From: an uncultured Arenicella sp.
GTDB lineage: Bacteria > Pseudomonadota > Gammaproteobacteria > Arenicellales > Arenicellaceae
Reading direction: 5' to 3'
NCBI GenBank assembly: GCA_937918955.1
Contig: CAKZRZ010000301.1
Span: 1-35,210, forward strand
DNA: 35,210 nt
The notes beneath the pieces are model-generated. The model made no database searches, was not told the DNA's origin, and was given only the letters and a program-made list of their open reading frames with translations. This document shows, piece after piece, positions 33,886-35,210 of the stretch (its first letter is position 1; each line of letters opens with the position of its first letter). The position numbers were made by a program, and so were the translations under genes.

Positions 33886-35210
33886 ATGAGCAACATAGAA
33901 ATCAAGGTCGAGCAAATAGGCAAGCCTATTGAAGCTAGGTCTACAGCAAAACAGAATGTGCTCACTGGCGAGATTAAGCGTGTGGGTATCACTACGCTTG
34001 GCTGCAAGGTAAATACCTATGAGAGCGAACTGATTGGCGAAACCCTAAAGACTGAAAATTGGGCGGTGGTGCCAAATACGCAATCGGCTGACCTCTATTT
34101 GATCAATACCTGCACGGTTACGCGAGAAGCTGATCGTCAAGCTCGCCAAGAAGTTCGAAAAGCCGTTAAGCGTAATCCTGAAGCCTTGGTAGTAGTTACT
34201 GGATGCTATGCTCAGATGGATCCGGATGCGTGTGCACAGATTCCTGGAGTTGACTTGGTTCTAGGTAATGATCGTAAGCTTGATATGCACAAGCTGTTAC
34301 CGCAACTGGAGCAGGGCGAGTTGCCCAAGGTTATGGTTGGCGATTTGGATCAACATGTTAGCTTGCCTGATCAATTGTTAGCCGGTTATGAGGCGCACAC
34401 TCGCGCATTTGTACAAATTCAGCAAGGCTGCGATCAAGGTTGCACCTTTTGTATAATTCATGTGGCTCGAGGTCCAAGCCGCTCTCTCGCGCCAAGTTTG
34501 ATAAAACGCCAAGTGCAGCGTTTAGTGTTAAATGGTTATCCTGAAATCGTTATATGCGGTGTAGATCTCGGCTCTTACGGTGAAGATTTAGCGCAAGAAA
34601 ACGGTAAAACCTTTGATCTGACAGATTTGCTTGAAGAACTTCTGGCGCTTGAATGTGATCAAGAAAACCCATTCAGAATACGTTTAAGCTCACTCGACCC
34701 TCATCATATAAGCGACCGCCTGATAAATCTGTGGGCCAAAGAGCCTCGTATTTGTCCGCACATGCATTTGTCTTTGCAAAGTGGAAATACCTTGATTTTA
34801 AAGCGCATGAAGCGCCGATACGACGCTGAACATGTACGTGAACGCATTGCTAAACTGCGCGATGTGATGCCTGAATTAGTTATCAGTGCCGACGTTATGG
34901 TTGGCTTTCCGACTGAAACCGAAGAGCAATACCTGGACACAGAACAAATGTTGCGCGATATTGAAGTGGCGTTTCCTCATACGTTTTCGTATTCAGAACG
35001 CGAGGGCACGCCTGCTGCGCGAATTCCCAACCTAAAGCAGGTGCCGGTTGCAGAGCGCAAAGAGCGCAATCTACGTTTACGCACCGCAGCTGAGCCAATC
35101 CAAAGCGCGATTCGAGAGGCAAGCGTGGGGAAAACGGCTTGGGTCCTGCCTGAGAAAAGTGCAAAAAGAGAAGGTTACATGCTCTGCCGCGCAGAAGATT
35201 ATTTGGCTGT
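33886..35210 (+). CDS. mtaB: tRNA t6A37 methylthiotransferase MtaB (partial)
   Basis: A radical-SAM methylthiotransferase that converts t6A to ms2t6A at position 37 of ANN-decoding tRNAs. The first 441 codons are in the window and the 3' end is cut. The N-terminal UPF0004 domain has C40 in TTLGCKVNTYES, C76 in NTCTVT and C107 in TGCYAQ. The radical-SAM cluster is C182-x3-C186-x2-C189 (CDQGCTFC). TLGCKVN identifies MtaB rather than MiaB (YGCQMN) or RimO (LGCPKN). A TRAM-like region begins near the right edge. There is a roughly 25-residue N-terminal extension before the first conserved strand. Confidence 0.95.
   Translation, partial: MSNIEIKVEQIGKPIEARSTAKQNVLTGEIKRVGITTLGCKVNTYESELIGETLKTENWAVVPNTQSADLYLINTCTVTREADRQARQEVRKAVKRNPEALVVVTGCYAQMDPDACAQIPGVDLVLGNDRKLDMHKLLPQLEQGELPKVMVGDLDQHVSLPDQLLAGYEAHTRAFVQIQQGCDQGCTFCIIHVARGPSRSLAPSLIKRQVQRLVLNGYPEIVICGVDLGSYGEDLAQENGKTFDLTDLLEELLALECDQENPFRIRLSSLDPHHISDRLINLWAKEPRICPHMHLSLQSGNTLILKRMKRRYDAEHVRERIAKLRDVMPELVISADVMVGFPTETEEQYLDTEQMLRDIEVAFPHTFSYSEREGTPAARIPNLKQVPVAERKERNLRLRTAAEPIQSAIREASVGKTAWVLPEKSAKREGYMLCRAEDYLA

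Noticed and set aside
1-35210. Mobile elements, prophage, CRISPR arrays, tRNA or rRNA genes
   Set aside because: Reading both strands showed no transposase or integrase, no regularly spaced repeats and no tRNA-like cloverleaf or rRNA segment.

Overview
The window looks like chromosomal DNA of a free-living gammaproteobacterium. The base composition is moderate (roughly mid-forties percent GC by eye, not computed). The gene order is typical of that class: lepA-lepB-DUF4845-rnc-era-recO-pdxJ, mutS-fdxA, suhB divergent from trmJ-cysE, and sdhCDAB-sdhE. The combination with mtaB, an SDHAF4-type assembly factor and a Ras-like GTPase cluster recalls marine lineages near Arenicellales/Thiotrichales. 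That placement is an inference from gene content, not a phylogeny.

Layout. Positions 1-1823 (minus) carry the start of a small membrane-anchored protein and the HerA/FtsK-like ATPase YjgR. Positions 2226-7717 (plus) hold the most unusual block, six co-directional genes: an OmpR-type response regulator, a coiled-coil protein, a single-pass membrane protein with BON-like periplasmic segments, a small Ras/Rab-like GTPase, a soluble PAS hybrid histidine kinase and an HPt protein. A YpfJ-type zinc metallopeptidase follows. Positions 8696-13901 form a succinate dehydrogenase locus: ygfZ (minus), then an SDHAF4 homologue, sdhCDAB and sdhE (plus). Positions 13941-17428 (minus) carry nadB, a LysR regulator and an SDR oxidoreductase whose catalytic tyrosine codon is a TAG stop. 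Positions 17697-24048 (plus) are the lepA-to-pdxJ operon. Positions 24111-32558 hold a lytic transglycosylase, yajQ, a DsbC-like isomerase, fdxA, mutS, suhB, trmJ, cysE and an IscA-like protein. The window ends with an unrecognised two-domain outer-membrane protein and the 5' part of mtaB, cut by the window edge.

How the genes work together. In the 2226-7717 cluster the kinase (H160, D445), the HPt protein (H52) and the response regulator (D51) supply every residue of a four-step phosphorelay. The GTPase sits between them and a membrane protein whose cytosolic half has a strand/helix order like Roadblock/longin GTPase-regulatory folds. I propose an envelope-sensing system that couples a bacterial Ras-like switch to a phosphorelay. 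The sdh locus encodes the whole enzyme plus two dedicated factors for covalent flavinylation and assembly. The lepA operon combines translation, protein export, RNA processing, ribosome assembly, repair and vitamin B6 synthesis. No tRNA, rRNA, CRISPR array, insertion sequence or prophage was seen.
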